Below the pieces are notes generated by a model, which made no database searches, was not told the origin of the DNA, and saw only the letters and a list, made by a program, of their open reading frames with translations. From Micropruina sonneratiae (GTDB taxonomy: Bacteria; Actinomycetota; Actinomycetes; Propionibacteriales; Propionibacteriaceae), in NCBI RefSeq assembly GCF_025972045.1, contig NZ_JAPDHX010000001.1, positions 395,181-459,180 on the forward strand: a stretch of 64,000 nt of DNA, read 5' to 3'. Numbering within the stretch: position 1 is the first letter of the stretch; every line of letters starts with the position of its first letter. The position numbers and the translations under genes were made by a program. Positions 41,000-50,018 of this stretch are shown piece by piece.

Positions 41000-41033
41000 G
41001 ATGGGGCGCCAGGGACACCTCTGGCGCCCCATC
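41000..41033 (+). terminator. Hairpin between binding-protein gene and permease gene
   Basis: Perfect 13-bp arms GATGGGGCGCCAG (41000-41012) and CTGGCGCCCCATC (41021-41033) flank an 8-nt loop, 43 bp after the binding-protein stop. A new -10 candidate TAGACT (41087-41092) follows before the permease start. It probably acts as a partial or full terminator that raises the ratio of binding protein to membrane components. Confidence 0.8.
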
Positions 41034-41124
41034 ACTGTCTCAACTACGGCTTCATTAGGGGTTGTAAAGCCGCGGGGTCTGACTCCTAGACTGACGCAAC
41101 CGTTCATACATGCAAAGGCACACG

Positions 41125-42651
41125 ATGCTCCGCTTCATAGCACGCCGATTGGCGATCGCAGTTGGCCTGTTGCTCGTCCTCTCGGTCCTGATGTACTGGT
41201 TGCTCGACATCGCCATGGATCCGCTGGACGACCTGCGTACCTCGCCCGCGCTCAACCGCGATCAGCTGATCGAGCTGCGGGTCCTGCAACTCAATCTGGA
41301 CCAGCCCTGGTACGTGCGGTACTGGCACTGGCTGACCAACTGTTTCCAGGGCAACTTCGGAACCGCCTGGCGCACGGGGCAGAGCGTCAACAGCCTGCTC
41401 GGTGGCGCCGCCCTCACCTCGATCCAACTGGTCTTCGCCGCTACCGTGATCGCGCTGTTGCTGGGCGTCACCATCGGCCTGCTCAGCGCACTGCGGCAGT
41501 ACACCACCTTTGATTACGCGATCACTTTCGTCAGCTTCGTGCTGTACGCGCTGCCGATCTTCTGGGTGGCCGTGCTGCTCAAGCAGTACCTCGCCATCGG
41601 CGTCAACGACTACCTGAACAACCCGGTGATGAACTGGCCGGTGGTGCTCGGCATCTCGGTGATCGCGGGCCTGTTCTGGGCCGGGGCGCTCGGTACTGAC
41701 CTGAAACGGCAGCTGATCGTCTTCGGTGGAGCGTTCGCCATCACCCTGGGCACGCTGTGTTACATCCTGCTCAGCGGCTGGATCCTGCGCCCGCAGATCG
41801 GCATCGTCGGCATCGCGATCATCGGCGCCGCTGCCGCCTACGCCGTGACGCTGATCTTCTCCGGCATCAACAACAAGCGGGCCCTGTACTCGGCGCTGAC
41901 CACCGCGGTGGTCGGCGTCGGAACCTATGTGGGCGTGCAGTGGCTGTTCTACTACGTGCCGATGAATGAGCTGTGGCTGATCGGGCTGCTGCTGGTGGCC
42001 ATCGCCATCGCGCTGCTGATCGGCTGGCTGTGGGGCGGACCCGACCGGGCGGTATCGATGCGTGGCGCGGCCGTGGTCGCCGTGATCATGTCGGTCTTCG
42101 TCTACGTCGACCGGGTGCTGCAGGGTTGGCAGACGTACATGAACATGAGCGCCATCAACCGGCGTCCGATCGCGACGATCGGCTCCCAGACGCCCAACCT
42201 CGGCGGCGACTTCTGGATCGCCCAGCTCGACAAGTGGACCCACCTGCTGCTGCCGACGATCGCCCTGGTGCTGATCTCGTTCGCCGGCTACACCCGCTAC
42301 CAGCGCGGCTCGATGCTCGAGGTGATGAATCAGGACTACATCCGCACCGCACGGGCCAAGGGCCTGTCCGAGCGGATCGTCATCGTCCGGCACGCGCTGC
42401 GCAACGCGCTGCTGCCGCTGGCGTCCATCGTGCCGGTCGACTTCATCACCATGATCGGCGGCGCCGTGATCACCGAGACGATCTTCAACTGGGCCGGCAT
42501 GGGGCGCATGTTCGTCACCTCGCTGGCCCAGAGCGAGCCTGATCCGGTGATGATCTACATCATCATCACCGGCGGCCTGGCGATGATCGCCAACCTCGTG
42601 GCCGACTTCCTGTACGGCATTCTCGACCCAAGGATCAGGGTGAACGCATGA
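41125..42651 (+). CDS. Peptide ABC transporter permease, DppB/OppB-like, with extra membrane region
   Basis: The protein of about 508 residues is much longer than the usual 310-340 for DppB. The N-terminal MLRFIARRLAIAVGLLLVLS and the C-terminal permease signature (NQDYIRTARAKGLSERIVIV, followed by RHALRNALLPLASIVP and GGAVITETIFNW) are standard. Between residues about 190 and 320 is an insertion with about five extra transmembrane helices. ATG at 41125 was chosen because AAAGG lies 7 nt upstream; an in-frame ATG at 41110 is the alternative. Its stop overlaps the next start (ATGA). Confidence 0.9.
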   Translation: MLRFIARRLAIAVGLLLVLSVLMYWLLDIAMDPLDDLRTSPALNRDQLIELRVLQLNLDQPWYVRYWHWLTNCFQGNFGTAWRTGQSVNSLLGGAALTSIQLVFAATVIALLLGVTIGLLSALRQYTTFDYAITFVSFVLYALPIFWVAVLLKQYLAIGVNDYLNNPVMNWPVVLGISVIAGLFWAGALGTDLKRQLIVFGGAFAITLGTLCYILLSGWILRPQIGIVGIAIIGAAAAYAVTLIFSGINNKRALYSALTTAVVGVGTYVGVQWLFYYVPMNELWLIGLLLVAIAIALLIGWLWGGPDRAVSMRGAAVVAVIMSVFVYVDRVLQGWQTYMNMSAINRRPIATIGSQTPNLGGDFWIAQLDKWTHLLLPTIALVLISFAGYTRYQRGSMLEVMNQDYIRTARAKGLSERIVIVRHALRNALLPLASIVPVDFITMIGGAVITETIFNWAGMGRMFVTSLAQSEPDPVMIYIIITGGLAMIANLVADFLYGILDPRIRVNA

Positions 42652-43847
42652 GCACGGACGACAAGCCGGAACGCACGCCGGCCGAGGAACCCGAGTTCGG
42701 CAGTCAGCTCGGCGGCCAGCCCGACGACGCCATCGACGTCGATCCACTCGCCACCCCGCCCGGGGAGGCGGCCGACGAGGCGGCCTTCGGCCGCGGCGAG
42801 GGGGTCGGCGACAGCAAGGAGGTCGAGGGCCTGTCCCAGGGCCAGATCGTCTGGAGCCGGTTCATCCGGCACAAGGGCGCGATGGGGGGCATGATCGTCC
42901 TCGGCCTGGTCGCCTTGCTCTCGCTGACCTCGATGGGCGCCTTCGGCATTCCCGGCTGGTGGCGGATCCAGAACTTCAATTCCAGCGGCAACGTGATCAA
43001 CGGCGCCGCACCCACGTTGAAGCTGTGGCCATTCACCCTCGGCGAGCACCCGTTCGGTCAGGACGACATCGGCCGCGACAACTTCGCCCTGGTGATGAAG
43101 GGCATTCAGACCTCGCTGTTGGTGATGGTCGTGCTGGGCATCATCGCGCTGCTGATCGGCGTTGCCGTCGGGGCCCTGTCCGGCTACTACCGCGGCAAGA
43201 TCGACACCGCGCTGATGCGGTTCACCGACCTCGTCATCACCCTTCCGGTGATCGTGATGGGGGCGGTGCTCGGCAAGCTGATCAACACGCTGCCCGACAA
43301 GATGGGCTGGTCCTACGACGTCACCCAGGCCATCCGCGACAACCTGCCGCTGCTGTTGGCGATCATGCTGGGCCTGGTGCTGTGGACCGGCCTGGCCAGG
43401 CTGGTGCGCAGTGAGTTCCTCACCCTGCGCGAGCGCGAGTTCGTGGACGCCGCCCGTGTCGCGGGCGCCAGCGACTGGCGGATCATCAGCAAGCACATCC
43501 TGCCCAACGCCGTCGGCGTGATCATCGTCAACACCACGCTGATGATGGCGGCCGCGGTGACCCTCGAGGCGGCGCTGAGCTTCCTCGGCTTCGGCGTGAA
43601 GGCGCCGAACGTGTCGCTGGGCATGTTGATCTCGCAGTACCAGGGCGCGTTCGCCACCCGGCCGTGGCTGTTCTGGTGGCCCGGCCTGTTCATCATCCTG
43701 ATCGCGCTGAGCATCAACTTCATCGGCGACGGACTGCGGGACGCCTTCGACCCGCGGACCAAGCGCATCCCGTCCCAGCGGCAGATGAACAAGGCGATGG
43801 CCCAGATCCTCAACGACAACACCGAGAAGGCGGGGGCTGCGAAGTGA
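42648..43847 (+). CDS. Peptide ABC transporter permease, DppC/OppC-like
   Basis: The 399-residue permease has an acidic N-terminal cytoplasmic tail of about 65 residues (KPERTPAEEPEFG...), then IVWSRFIRHKGAMGGMIVLG and five or six transmembrane helices. HPFGQDDIGRDNFALVM is the DppC hallmark (G-TDxxGRD). The coupling signature is REFVDAARVAGASDWRIISK, which contacts the ATPase. It overlaps the upstream permease by 4 nt and the ATPase gene by 4 nt (GTGA), so the three are translationally coupled. Confidence 0.93.
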   Translation: MSTDDKPERTPAEEPEFGSQLGGQPDDAIDVDPLATPPGEAADEAAFGRGEGVGDSKEVEGLSQGQIVWSRFIRHKGAMGGMIVLGLVALLSLTSMGAFGIPGWWRIQNFNSSGNVINGAAPTLKLWPFTLGEHPFGQDDIGRDNFALVMKGIQTSLLVMVVLGIIALLIGVAVGALSGYYRGKIDTALMRFTDLVITLPVIVMGAVLGKLINTLPDKMGWSYDVTQAIRDNLPLLLAIMLGLVLWTGLARLVRSEFLTLREREFVDAARVAGASDWRIISKHILPNAVGVIIVNTTLMMAAAVTLEAALSFLGFGVKAPNVSLGMLISQYQGAFATRPWLFWWPGLFIILIALSINFIGDGLRDAFDPRTKRIPSQRQMNKAMAQILNDNTEKAGAAK

Positions 43848-45682
43848 CCAGCGAAGCCACGAACAACGGCAAGCCCGACAAGGCCAAGAGCAACGAGGGC
43901 GGCAGCCCGGATCTGACCACCGCCGTGCGGCTGTCCAAGACCCTCGGGGGCGAGGTCAACCGGGGGGACGTGATCCTGAAGGTGCGCGACCTGAGCGTCA
44001 ACTTCTGGGTCAACAACGGCTGGTTCACCGCGGCCGACAAGCTCAGCTACGACCTGAAAGCCGGCGAGGTGCTGGCGATCGTGGGCGAGTCCGGCTCGGG
44101 CAAGACCCAGTCGGCGATGAGCCTGATCGGCCTGCTGCCCAAGAACGGCCGCGCCTCGGGCTCGGCCAAGCTCAAGGACACCGAACTGATCGGCATGTCG
44201 ATCAACCAGTTGCAGCACATCCGCGGCAACGAGATCTCGGTGATCTTCCAGGAGCCGATGACGGCGCTCAACCCGGTCTACACGGTCGGCTTCCAGATCG
44301 TCGAGACCCTGCGCACCCACTTCGTGATGGCGCCGTCGCAGGCGAAGAAGCGGGCGATCGAGCTGATGACCCTGGTCGAGATCCCCGACCCGATCGACAG
44401 CTTCGACAAGTTCCCGCACCAGCTCTCGGGTGGCCAGCGGCAGCGCATCATGATCGCCCAGGCGCTGGCCTGTGACCCGAAGCTGCTGATCGCCGACGAG
44501 CCGACCACCGCGCTCGACGTCACCGTGCAGGGCGAGATCCTCAAGCTGATGCGCGAGCTGCGCGAGCGGGTCACGGCGGCGATCATCCTGATCACCCACG
44601 ACATGGGTGTGGTGGCCGACATGGCCGACCGCATCGTGGTGATGAAGGACGGCCAGGTCGTCGAGCACGGCACCTCGGACGAGATCTTCAACCGGCCCGA
44701 GCACCCCTACACCCGGCAGTTGCTCGACTCGGTGCCGCACCTGGGGTCGGTCACCGCCGAGGAGGAGTTGCCGGCGGCGCGGCTGACCCTGGTCTCCGAG
44801 GGTGAGCAGGCCGGCGTCCCGCTGGAGGCGGGCGACCCGTCCGTCACCCCGGCGATGCTGATGGAGGACGTCGCCATCGAGTACCCCAAGCAGGGACGCC
44901 GGCCGGCGTTCCGCGCCGCGCACCACATCAACCTACGGGTCGACCCGGGCGACGTGGTCGGCCTGGTCGGTGAGTCGGGTTCGGGCAAGACCACGATCGG
45001 GCGGGCCGCGGTGGCACTGCTGCCGGTCGCGGAAGGCAAGCTGACCATCAACGGCCGCGACGTCACCAGCGCCAAGCCGTCCGAGCTCAAGCCCTTCCGC
45101 AAGGAGGTCGGCATCGTGTTCCAGGATCCCGGGTCGTCGCTCAACCCGCGGCTCCCGGTCGGCGAGTCGATCGGCGAGCCGATCCTGCTGCACCTGGGCT
45201 TGGGCGGTTCGGAGCTGTCCAAGCGGGTCGAGAACCTGCTCGAGAGCGTCCAGTTGCCGCGCGCCATGCGCAACCGGTACCCGCACGAGCTCTCCGGCGG
45301 CCAGCGGCAGCGGATCGGCATCGCCCGGGCCCTGGCGCTGCAGCCCAAGCTGCTGATCGCCGACGAGCCCACCTCGGCGCTGGACGTCTCGGTGCAGGCC
45401 CGGGTGCTGAAGCTGTTCCAGGACCTGCAGGCCGAGTACGGCTTCGCCTGCGTGTTCATCAGCCACGACCTGGCGGTGGTCGAGATGCTCAGCCAACGGA
45501 TCGCGGTCATGCGGCACGGCTACCTGGTCGAGGTGGGCCCGACGAAGGAGATCGTCTCCGATCCGCAGCACCCGTACACCCAGCGGCTGCTGTCGGCGGT
45601 CCCGGTGCCCGACCCGGCAGAGCAGAAACGCCGCCGCGAACTGCGCGACGCCATCATCGAGGAGCAGCACATCGTCTCCTGA
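43844..45682 (+). CDS. Peptide ABC transporter ATPase, fused DppD-DppF type
   Basis: The 612-residue protein carries two complete ABC ATPase domains in one chain. The first has Walker A GESGSGKTQ, signature LSGGQRQRIM and Walker B LLIADEPTTALD. The second has GESGSGKTT, LSGGQRQRIGIARAL and LLIADEPTSALD. Each domain ends with the HPYTRQLL or HPYTQRLL segment typical of oligopeptide transporter ATPases. It energises uptake through the two permeases upstream. GTG at 43844 overlaps the preceding stop. A long-range inverted repeat follows the gene. Confidence 0.95.
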   Translation: MTSEATNNGKPDKAKSNEGGSPDLTTAVRLSKTLGGEVNRGDVILKVRDLSVNFWVNNGWFTAADKLSYDLKAGEVLAIVGESGSGKTQSAMSLIGLLPKNGRASGSAKLKDTELIGMSINQLQHIRGNEISVIFQEPMTALNPVYTVGFQIVETLRTHFVMAPSQAKKRAIELMTLVEIPDPIDSFDKFPHQLSGGQRQRIMIAQALACDPKLLIADEPTTALDVTVQGEILKLMRELRERVTAAIILITHDMGVVADMADRIVVMKDGQVVEHGTSDEIFNRPEHPYTRQLLDSVPHLGSVTAEEELPAARLTLVSEGEQAGVPLEAGDPSVTPAMLMEDVAIEYPKQGRRPAFRAAHHINLRVDPGDVVGLVGESGSGKTTIGRAAVALLPVAEGKLTINGRDVTSAKPSELKPFRKEVGIVFQDPGSSLNPRLPVGESIGEPILLHLGLGGSELSKRVENLLESVQLPRAMRNRYPHELSGGQRQRIGIARALALQPKLLIADEPTSALDVSVQARVLKLFQDLQAEYGFACVFISHDLAVVEMLSQRIAVMRHGYLVEVGPTKEIVSDPQHPYTQRLLSAVPVPDPAEQKRRRELRDAIIEEQHIVS

Positions 45683-45690
45683 CCCACGGT

Positions 45691-45770
45691 GGGGGCGGCG
45701 ATCCCGCTTCGCCGGGACGACGTGATGAACCCGCGGTGTTTCGCGGCGGCGTCCGAGGGTCGCCGCCCCC
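45691..45770 (+). terminator. Long-loop inverted repeat after the peptide transporter operon
   Basis: GGGGGCGGCGA (45691-45701) pairs perfectly with TCGCCGCCCCC (45760-45770). The 58-nt loop contains a smaller CCCG/CGGG hairpin. It lies between the transporter operon and the phosphofructokinase gene and probably terminates the former. It could also affect the latter's leader, since the kinase starts 26 bp further on. Confidence 0.5.
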
Positions 45771-45795
45771 GCGTCCGTGCTGCAAGGATGAACCC

Positions 45796-48030
45796 ATGGT
45801 CGATCAGCTCGGTGCGGGCAAGAGGGTGGGCATTCTCACCAGCGGAGGCGACGCCCAGGGGATGAACGCGGCGGTGCGGGCGGTGGCCCGCACCGCGCTC
45901 GGCATGGGCGCCGAAACGTACGCGATCTACGAGGGCTACCAGGGCATGGTCGACGGCGGCCCGGGCATCCGAAGGCTTGGCTGGGACGACGTGGGCAACG
46001 TCCTGCACCGGGGCGGCACCCTGATCGGCACGTTCCGCAGCCGCGATTTCCGCGAACGCGACGGACGCCGCAGGGCGGCAGCCAATCTGGTGGCGGTCGG
46101 GATCGACCGGTTGGTGGTGATCGGTGGCGACGGCAGCCTGACCGGGCTCGACGTCTTCCGCGCCGAATGGCCCGACCTGCTGGACGAACTGGTCGCGTCC
46201 GGCGAACTGGACGCCGCGACGGCGGCCGAGCATCCGGCGCTGATGATCGCCGGCCTGGTCGGTTCGATCGACAACGACCTGGTCGGCACCGACATGACGA
46301 TCGGCGCCGACTCGGCCCTGCACCGGATCGTCGCCGCCATCGACGACCTGGCCAGCACCGCCGCAAGCCATCAGCGCAGCTTCGTGGTCGAGGTGATGGG
46401 CAGGCACTGCGGCTACCTGGCCCTGATGGCGGCGGTGGCCGGCGGTTGCGACTACGTGCTGCTGCCGGAGCGTCCGCCGGAGCCCGGTTGGGAGGAGCGG
46501 ATGTGTGCCGAGCTGGCCCGCGGTCGGGCAGCCGGGCGCCGCGACTCGATCGTGCTGGTCGCCGAGGGGGCCGTCGACCCGGACGGAAACCGGATCACCT
46601 CCGAGCGGGTCCGGCAGATCATCGAGGGGCAGCTCGGTGAGGACACCCGGGTCACCATCCTCGGCCACGTGCAGCGCGGCGGCGCACCCAGCGCGTTCGA
46701 CCGCTGGTGCTCGACCTGGCTCGGCTACGAGGCGGCCCGCGCCGTGCTGGCCGCCGATCCGGGCTCACCCGGCCAGGTGTTCGGCTTCCGCGGCAATCGA
46801 GTGGCAGCCATCGACCTGGTCGAGGCGGTGGCGCGGACCCGCGAGGTGGCGGGGCTGATCTCCGCCGGCGACTACCCGGCGGCGATGGCCCGGCGCGGCG
46901 ACTCGTTCGTCACCATGGCGGGCCTGTTCACCGAACTGTCCGAGCCGTCCCGGCTGGCGGCCGAGCCGGGGGGACGCCGGATCGGCGTCATCCACGCCGG
47001 CGGCCTCGCGCCGGGGATGAACACCGCCGCGCGGGCGGCGGTGCGGTTGGGGATCAGCCGCGGGTACACCATGCTCGGCATCCATGACGGCTTCCCGGGC
47101 CTGCGCGACGGCCGGGTCACCGAGCTGACCTGGGGCGATGTGGAGGCCTGGACGGCCGACGGCGGCGCCAACCTCGGGCTGCGCCGCTCCGTCCCCACCG
47201 TCGAGGAGCTGTACGCGATCAGCCGCTCGCTGGAGAGGCACGAACTCGACGCGCTGCTGGTGATCGGCGGCTGGAACGCCTACCGCTCGGCGCACCTGCT
47301 GCATGCCGAGCGGGACCGGTATCCGGCTTTCCGCATCCCGATCATGTGCGTGCCGGCCTCGATCGACAACAACCTGCCCGGCACCGAACTCGCCATCGGC
47401 GCGGACACCGCACTGAATGTGATCGCCGAGGCGATCGACCGGATCAAGCAGTCCGCGGCAGCGACCCGGCGCTGCTTCGTGGTCGAGACCATGGGCCGCT
47501 GGTGCGGGTATCTCGCGCTGATGGGCGGCCTCGCCGGGGGAGCGGAGCGCATCTACCTGCACGAGGAGGGCGTCTCCCTCGACCGGCTGAACGACGACGT
47601 GCAATGGCTGCACCGCTCGTTCGCGGCCGGACGGACACTGTTCCTGGCCGTCCGCAACGAGCGAGCCAACGAGAACTACACCACCGACGTGATCGCCTCG
47701 ATCCTCGAGGAGGAGGGCCGCGGGCTGTACGACGTCCGGCGTGCGGTGATCGGCCACCAGCAGCAGGGCGGCACGCCCAGCCCCTTCGACAGGCTGCTCG
47801 CCACCCGCCTGGTCGGCCACGGCCTGGACCGGATCGCCGAACAGCTCGACGCCGGCAGTGACGGCAGCTACCTGGTGGGCCTGACCGAGTCGCGGGTCAC
47901 CGACGTGCCGCTGGCGGCGATGATGGACCTGATGGACGCCGAGTTCCGGCGTCCGAAGCAGCAGTGGTGGCTGCGGCTGCGCGAGGTGACCCGGGCTGTC
48001 GCCGAGCAGCCCGAGGCCGTGCTGAGCTGA
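45796..48030 (+). CDS. Double-length 6-phosphofructokinase (two tandem PFK domains)
   Basis: The 744-residue protein has two PFK halves. The N-half has GGDGS (110-114), GSIDND (156-161, catalytic D159), MGRHCG (201-206) and GHVQRGGAPSAFDR, with glycines at the positions associated with ATP rather than pyrophosphate use. The C-half (from about 394) has GGWNA (491-495), SIDNN (522-526), MGRWCG (566-571) and GHQQQGGTPSPFDR. The catalytic aspartate motif and GGDGS are altered there, as in the regulatory half of eukaryotic PFK. The usual bacterial enzyme is about 320-340 residues. ATG at 45796 is the first residue of the conserved start. Confidence 0.93.
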   Translation: MVDQLGAGKRVGILTSGGDAQGMNAAVRAVARTALGMGAETYAIYEGYQGMVDGGPGIRRLGWDDVGNVLHRGGTLIGTFRSRDFRERDGRRRAAANLVAVGIDRLVVIGGDGSLTGLDVFRAEWPDLLDELVASGELDAATAAEHPALMIAGLVGSIDNDLVGTDMTIGADSALHRIVAAIDDLASTAASHQRSFVVEVMGRHCGYLALMAAVAGGCDYVLLPERPPEPGWEERMCAELARGRAAGRRDSIVLVAEGAVDPDGNRITSERVRQIIEGQLGEDTRVTILGHVQRGGAPSAFDRWCSTWLGYEAARAVLAADPGSPGQVFGFRGNRVAAIDLVEAVARTREVAGLISAGDYPAAMARRGDSFVTMAGLFTELSEPSRLAAEPGGRRIGVIHAGGLAPGMNTAARAAVRLGISRGYTMLGIHDGFPGLRDGRVTELTWGDVEAWTADGGANLGLRRSVPTVEELYAISRSLERHELDALLVIGGWNAYRSAHLLHAERDRYPAFRIPIMCVPASIDNNLPGTELAIGADTALNVIAEAIDRIKQSAAATRRCFVVETMGRWCGYLALMGGLAGGAERIYLHEEGVSLDRLNDDVQWLHRSFAAGRTLFLAVRNERANENYTTDVIASILEEEGRGLYDVRRAVIGHQQQGGTPSPFDRLLATRLVGHGLDRIAEQLDAGSDGSYLVGLTESRVTDVPLAAMMDLMDAEFRRPKQQWWLRLREVTRAVAEQPEAVLS

Positions 48031-48054
48031 TCCGAAATCCCGGACCGGGGCCCG

Positions 48055-48076
48055 GGATGACGGGTGTTCGTCATCC
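48055..48076 (+). terminator. Hairpin terminator after the phosphofructokinase gene
   Basis: Arms GGATGACG (48055-48062) and CGTCATCC (48069-48076) with a 6-nt loop lie 25 bp after the stop. Palindrome copy D follows before the convergent treZ gene. Confidence 0.65.
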
Positions 48077-48123
48077 GGCGGACGCCGGGTGTCCCGGCAG
48101 ACCGGGTGGACCGAGGGTGGGCC

Positions 48124-48223
48124 GTTCTCATCAACGCCGCCTACTCGCACCTACGGTGACTGTTTTCGTGTTGCAACACGAGAACAGTCACGGTTGCCGA
48201 AAGCAGTGGGCGTTGATGAGAAC
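48124..48223. repeat. 100-bp palindromic repeat, copy D
   Basis: This is the most symmetrical copy: GTTCTCATCAACGCC pairs with GGCGTTGATGAGAAC, and GACTGTTTTCGTGTTG nearly pairs with CAACACGAGAACAGTC. Relative to copies A-C it has paired changes on both arms (GC to TA in the outer stem, CTAC/GTAG to CTGT/ACAG in the inner stem). It lies between the convergent phosphofructokinase and treZ genes. Confidence 0.87.
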
Positions 48224-48236
48224 GCCCACCCCCGGC

Positions 48237-50018
48237 TCAGTCGGTGATCCGGGGCAGCTCTCCGGTGATCTCGGGCAGCGGGGCACGCAGCAGGCCGACA
48301 CTGTGCGGGCCCAGCTCGACCGTCGACCCGGTCAGCCCCACCTGCCCGTAGCCGACCAACAGTTCCGAGCCGTCCGGGACGGTCAACCGGCCCGGCTCGG
48401 CGCCCAGGTTGGCCAGCACCTCGAGCAGCCCGCGGCGGACCAGCAGCAGGTCACCCTCACGGGCCACCGCGCCCTCGCCGAGCTCGGCGTCACGGATGGG
48501 GCCGATCAGTTTGCGCAGCCGCAGCAGCGTCCGGTACCAGTCGAAGAGTTCGCGCCGCCCCGGATCGTCGAGGTCTGCCCAGTTCAGCGTCGAGGTTTCG
48601 ACCGTGCCCGGATCCTGCGGGTCGGGCACGTTGCCCGACCAGCCGTGCTCGGCGAACTCGGCCTGGCGTCCCTCGCGGATCGACTCGGCGAGCCACTCCT
48701 CGGAATGGTCGGTGAAGTACTGCCACGGGGTGGAGGCGTCGAACTCCTCACCCATGAACAGCATCGGCGTGTACGGCGAGGTGAGCAGCAGCGCGGCGCC
48801 GATCGCGGCCCGGCCGCGGCCGGCCAGCTGACCCACCCGCTCACCGGTCGCCCGGTTGCCGATCTGGTCGTGGGTCTGCAGCGAGGCGACGAACCGCCAG
48901 CCGGGGGTGACGTGCGGCTCGACCGGACGCCCGTGCCGGCGCTCGCGGAACGTCGAGAACGTGCCGTCGTGGAAGAAGGGGCTGTGCGTCAACGTCTTGG
49001 GCAGCGCCTGCGGGTCCGCGAAGTCGGCGTAGTAGCCCTGGGTCTCGCCGGTCAGCAGCACGTGCAGCATGTGGTGGACGTCGTCCGCCCACTGCCCGTC
49101 GAGGCCCTGCCCGCCGGCCCCGCCTACCCCACGCGGGGCCACCGTCCGGGGGTCGTTGCGGTCGGACTCGGCGACCAGCACCCGGGGTATGCCGGTGGCC
49201 TCGCCGATGTCCTCGGCCAGCTTCGCCAACTCTTCGAGCAGGTGGGTCGCGGACTCGTCATGCAGGGCGTGCACGGCGTCCAGCCGCAGCCCGTCGAGGT
49301 GGTAGTCGAGGAACCACTGCCGCACGTTGTCGGTGAAGTAGGCGCGCACCTCGTCGCTGCCCGGCCCGTCGAGGTTGACCGCCACGCCCCACGGCGTCTG
49401 GTGCCGGTCGGTGAAGTACGGGCCGAACTGGGGAAGGTAGTTGCCGACCGGGCCGAGGTGGTTGTAGACCACGTCGAGCCAGACGGCCAGCCCGCGGGCG
49501 TGGGCGGCGTCCACGAACCGGTTCAGACCGTCGGGTCCGCCGTAGGGCTCGTGCACCGAGAACAGCGAGACGCCGTCGTAGCCCCACCCGTTGCGGCCGG
49601 GGAAGGAGGCCACCGGCATCAGCTCGACGACATCGACGCCGAGCTCGACGAGATGGTCCAGGCGTTCGATGGCCCCGTCGAAGGTCCGGGCCTCGGTGAA
49701 CGTGCCGACATGGAGTTCGTAGATCACCGAACCCCGTAGTGAGCGGCCCTTCCAATCGCCATCGGTCCAGACGAACCGGGCCGGGTCGACCAGGGCGCTG
49801 GCGGCGTGGACGCCGTCGGGCAGCCGGCGGCCGCGCGGATCCGGCCTGGGGTCGCCGCCGTCCAGGCTGAACGCGTAGCGCCCGTCGCCCGGCTCGACGT
49901 CGAGCGCCCACCAGCCGTTGCCGTCGGGCGACATCGGCTCGATCCGACTCGCATCGGCGCCGAGGTGCACGTCGACGCGTTCGGCCTCCGGGGCCCAGAC
50001 CGAGTAGCGATGCAGCAT
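48237..50018 (-). CDS. treZ: Malto-oligosyltrehalose trehalohydrolase
   Basis: This 593-residue GH13 enzyme releases trehalose from maltooligosyl-trehalose made by TreY. An N-terminal beta-sandwich (residues 1-90, YSVWAPEAERVDVHLG) precedes the barrel. Catalytic regions are DVVYNHLGPVGNYL, GLRLDAVHALHDES (nucleophile D), RVLVAESDRNDPR (acid E) and SLQTHDQIGNRATGER. The C-terminal domain ends PEITGELPRITD. Its ATG overlaps the treY stop by one base, so the two form an operon. The debranching enzyme TreX is not in the window. Confidence 0.95.
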   Translation of the reverse strand: MLHRYSVWAPEAERVDVHLGADASRIEPMSPDGNGWWALDVEPGDGRYAFSLDGGDPRPDPRGRRLPDGVHAASALVDPARFVWTDGDWKGRSLRGSVIYELHVGTFTEARTFDGAIERLDHLVELGVDVVELMPVASFPGRNGWGYDGVSLFSVHEPYGGPDGLNRFVDAAHARGLAVWLDVVYNHLGPVGNYLPQFGPYFTDRHQTPWGVAVNLDGPGSDEVRAYFTDNVRQWFLDYHLDGLRLDAVHALHDESATHLLEELAKLAEDIGEATGIPRVLVAESDRNDPRTVAPRGVGGAGGQGLDGQWADDVHHMLHVLLTGETQGYYADFADPQALPKTLTHSPFFHDGTFSTFRERRHGRPVEPHVTPGWRFVASLQTHDQIGNRATGERVGQLAGRGRAAIGAALLLTSPYTPMLFMGEEFDASTPWQYFTDHSEEWLAESIREGRQAEFAEHGWSGNVPDPQDPGTVETSTLNWADLDDPGRRELFDWYRTLLRLRKLIGPIRDAELGEGAVAREGDLLLVRRGLLEVLANLGAEPGRLTVPDGSELLVGYGQVGLTGSTVELGPHSVGLLRAPLPEITGELPRITD

